Shown here: piece by piece, positions 5,944-6,981 of the stretch
Layout of the letters: each line of letters starts with the position of its first letter
Position numbering within the stretch: position 1 is the stretch's first letter
DNA from: Candidatus Omnitrophota bacterium
Lineage (GTDB): Bacteria; Omnitrophota; Gorgyraeia; JACOVV01
Reading direction: 5' to 3'
DNA: 6,981 nucleotides
NCBI GenBank assembly: GCA_016177145.1
Contig: JACOVV010000150.1
Location: 1-6,981 of the forward strand
Notes under the pieces: generated by a model
What the model saw: only the letters and a program-made list of their open reading frames with translations
Databases searched by the model: none
What the model was told of the DNA's origin: nothing
Made by a program: the position numbers and the translations under genes

Positions 5944-6956
5944 TTATCGTTTTGAAATCGGACGCGACACAAAAACAAATAGACCATATTGTTGAGAAAG
6001 TAAAGGCGCTTGGCTTGAAACCCCAGGTTTCCAAAGGGGTCGAGAGGACGATTATTGGCGTGATCGGGCCCGAAGATAAACTGAGTGTTCAACCCTTGGA
6101 AGTTTTTCCAGGGGTTGAAAAGGTAATGCCGATTTTAAAACCGTTCAAATTGGTATCCCGCGAGTTCAAAAACGAAGATACGGTTATTTCATTTTCCAAC
6201 GGCGTTAAAATCGGCGGCAAAAAATTGGTGGTGATGGCCGGCCCCTGTTCGGTTGAAAATAAGCAGATGCTGGTCAACGTGGCGAAAGTGGTCAAGAAAT
6301 CAGGGGCGAGTTTCTTAAGGGGGGGCGCTTTCAAACCCCGGACTTCACCGTATAATTTCCAGGGGCTGGGTGAAGAGGGATTAAAATACCTGCGGACCGT
6401 CGCTGATGACCTGGGGCTTCTGGTCGTCACGGAAGTGATGGATACCCGCGACGTCCAATTGGTCGAGCGGTATTCTGATATGCTGCAGATCGGGGCGAGA
6501 AACATGCAGAATTTTAATCTCTTAAAAGAGGTCGGTCTTTCCAAAAAGCCGGTTCTTCTGAAGAGAGGGCTCGCTTCCACGGTTAAAGAGTGGCTTTTAT
6601 CGGCGGAATACGTCGCCTCCAACGGGAACCTGAATATTGTCCTGTGCGAGAGAGGGATTCGGACCTTTGAAGACGCCACAAGGAACACGATGGACTTGAA
6701 CGCCGTCCCGGTCGTTAAACAGTGGAGCCATCTGCCGATCATTGTGGACCCAAGCCACGGAACAGGAAGCTGGTCGTGGGTCGCGCCTCTGGCTAAGGGA
6801 GCGGTCGCCGTGGGGGCGGACGGACTCATGATTGAGGTGCACCCCAATCCCGAAGAAGCGCTTTCTGACGGGCCGCAGTCGCTGCTCCCTGAAAAGTTCC
6901 TTCAATTAATGGAAGACGCGCGCAAAGTGGCGCACGCGGTGGGGCGGGAAATTTAA
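5940..6956 (+). CDS. aroF: 3-Deoxy-7-phosphoheptulonate (DAHP) synthase, type I-beta with N-terminal regulatory domain
   Basis: DAHP synthase condenses phosphoenolpyruvate and erythrose 4-phosphate, the first committed step of aromatic amino acid synthesis. From ATG 5940 the protein is 338 residues, the same length I recall for the Thermotoga maritima enzyme, and it aligns with that sequence throughout. Residues 1 to about 68 form the small ferredoxin-like domain (MIIVLK, then SKGVERTIIGVIG at 31-43) that mediates tyrosine/phenylalanine inhibition in T. maritima. LKPFKLVSREF (66-76) links it to the barrel. The barrel contains AGPCSVE (100-106), RGGAFKPRTSP (127-137), QIGARNMQNF (183-192), LLKRG (206-210) and DPSHGTG (270-276). 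Metal ligands by alignment are Cys103, His273, Glu299 and Asp310, all present. The ATG overlaps the hisC TGA as ATGA, with a good Shine-Dalgarno upstream. Product and start are both well supported; feedback specificity is inferred. Confidence 0.97.
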   Translation: MIIVLKSDATQKQIDHIVEKVKALGLKPQVSKGVERTIIGVIGPEDKLSVQPLEVFPGVEKVMPILKPFKLVSREFKNEDTVISFSNGVKIGGKKLVVMAGPCSVENKQMLVNVAKVVKKSGASFLRGGAFKPRTSPYNFQGLGEEGLKYLRTVADDLGLLVVTEVMDTRDVQLVERYSDMLQIGARNMQNFNLLKEVGLSKKPVLLKRGLASTVKEWLLSAEYVASNGNLNIVLCERGIRTFEDATRNTMDLNAVPVVKQWSHLPIIVDPSHGTGSWSWVAPLAKGAVAVGADGLMIEVHPNPEEALSDGPQSLLPEKFLQLMEDARKVAHAVGREI

Positions 6957-6957
6957 C

Positions 6958-6981
6958 GTAGGGGCAACCACAGGGGGTTGC
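6958..6981 (+). repeat. Hairpin after aroF, cut by the window edge: palindromic intergenic repeat or terminator
   Basis: One base after the aroF stop begins GTAGGGGCAACC (6958-6969), followed by ACAGGG and then GGTTGC (6976-6981). GCAACC and GGTTGC pair perfectly over 6 bp around a 6-base loop, and the window ends there. The left arm has GTAGGG still unpaired, so the stem may lengthen outside the window. GTAGGGGCAACC-like palindromes are, from memory, a recurrent intergenic element in many environmental bacterial genomes. No T-tract is visible, so an intrinsic terminator cannot be confirmed. Confidence 0.5.

Noticed and set aside
6089..6847. 252-residue open frame on the minus strand opposite aroF
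   Set aside because: It lies wholly antisense to a strongly supported DAHP synthase, its protein resembles no family I know, and its composition (Ser/Thr/Pro/Arg-rich) is typical of an antisense shadow of a conserved gene.

Overview
The window is a compact, one-strand (+) stretch of an ordinary bacterial chromosome. Seven protein genes fill almost all of it: infB (5' end cut by the window edge), trpS, scpA, scpB, pheA, hisC and aroF. I see no tRNA, rRNA, insertion sequence, CRISPR array, phage gene or defence gene. The longest non-coding gap is the 38 bases between infB and trpS. Base composition is roughly half GC by eye and looks even throughout, with no sign of recent transfer. I did not find a previously undescribed system here.

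Layout. Bases 1-1499 hold the GTPase and C-terminal part of translation initiation factor IF-2. After a short gap comes tryptophanyl-tRNA synthetase (1538-2515), with a four-cysteine pattern resembling the iron-sulfur TrpRS of Thermotoga maritima. Next are ScpA (2512-3264) and ScpB (3245-3829), the non-SMC subunits of bacterial condensin. The last three genes concern aromatic amino acids: a bifunctional chorismate mutase/prephenate dehydratase with an ACT domain (3798-4856), a HisC-family aminotransferase (4858-5943) and a Thermotoga-type DAHP synthase with an N-terminal regulatory domain (5940-6956). The window ends inside a hairpin that may be a terminator or half of a dispersed palindromic repeat.

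How the genes work together. From trpS to aroF every junction is an overlap or a 1-base gap (4, 20 and 32 bases of overlap, 1 base of gap, 4 bases of overlap), so these six genes are very probably one translationally coupled transcript, perhaps continuing from infB. AroF commits carbon to the shikimate pathway. PheA turns chorismate into phenylpyruvate. HisC probably supplies the transamination that gives phenylalanine and/or tyrosine, in addition to or instead of its histidine role. Both AroF and PheA carry likely feedback domains. The next gene downstream could be another shikimate/tyrosine gene, but it lies outside the window.

Organism. The gene order (infB directly followed by trpS-scpA-scpB and then pheA-hisC-aroF, with no rbfA after infB), the Thermotoga-like DAHP synthase and the Cys-rich TrpRS suggest a free-living or metagenome-derived anaerobic bacterium. 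A candidate phylum such as Omnitrophota is my guess from memory of similar gene orders. The sequence alone does not prove it.
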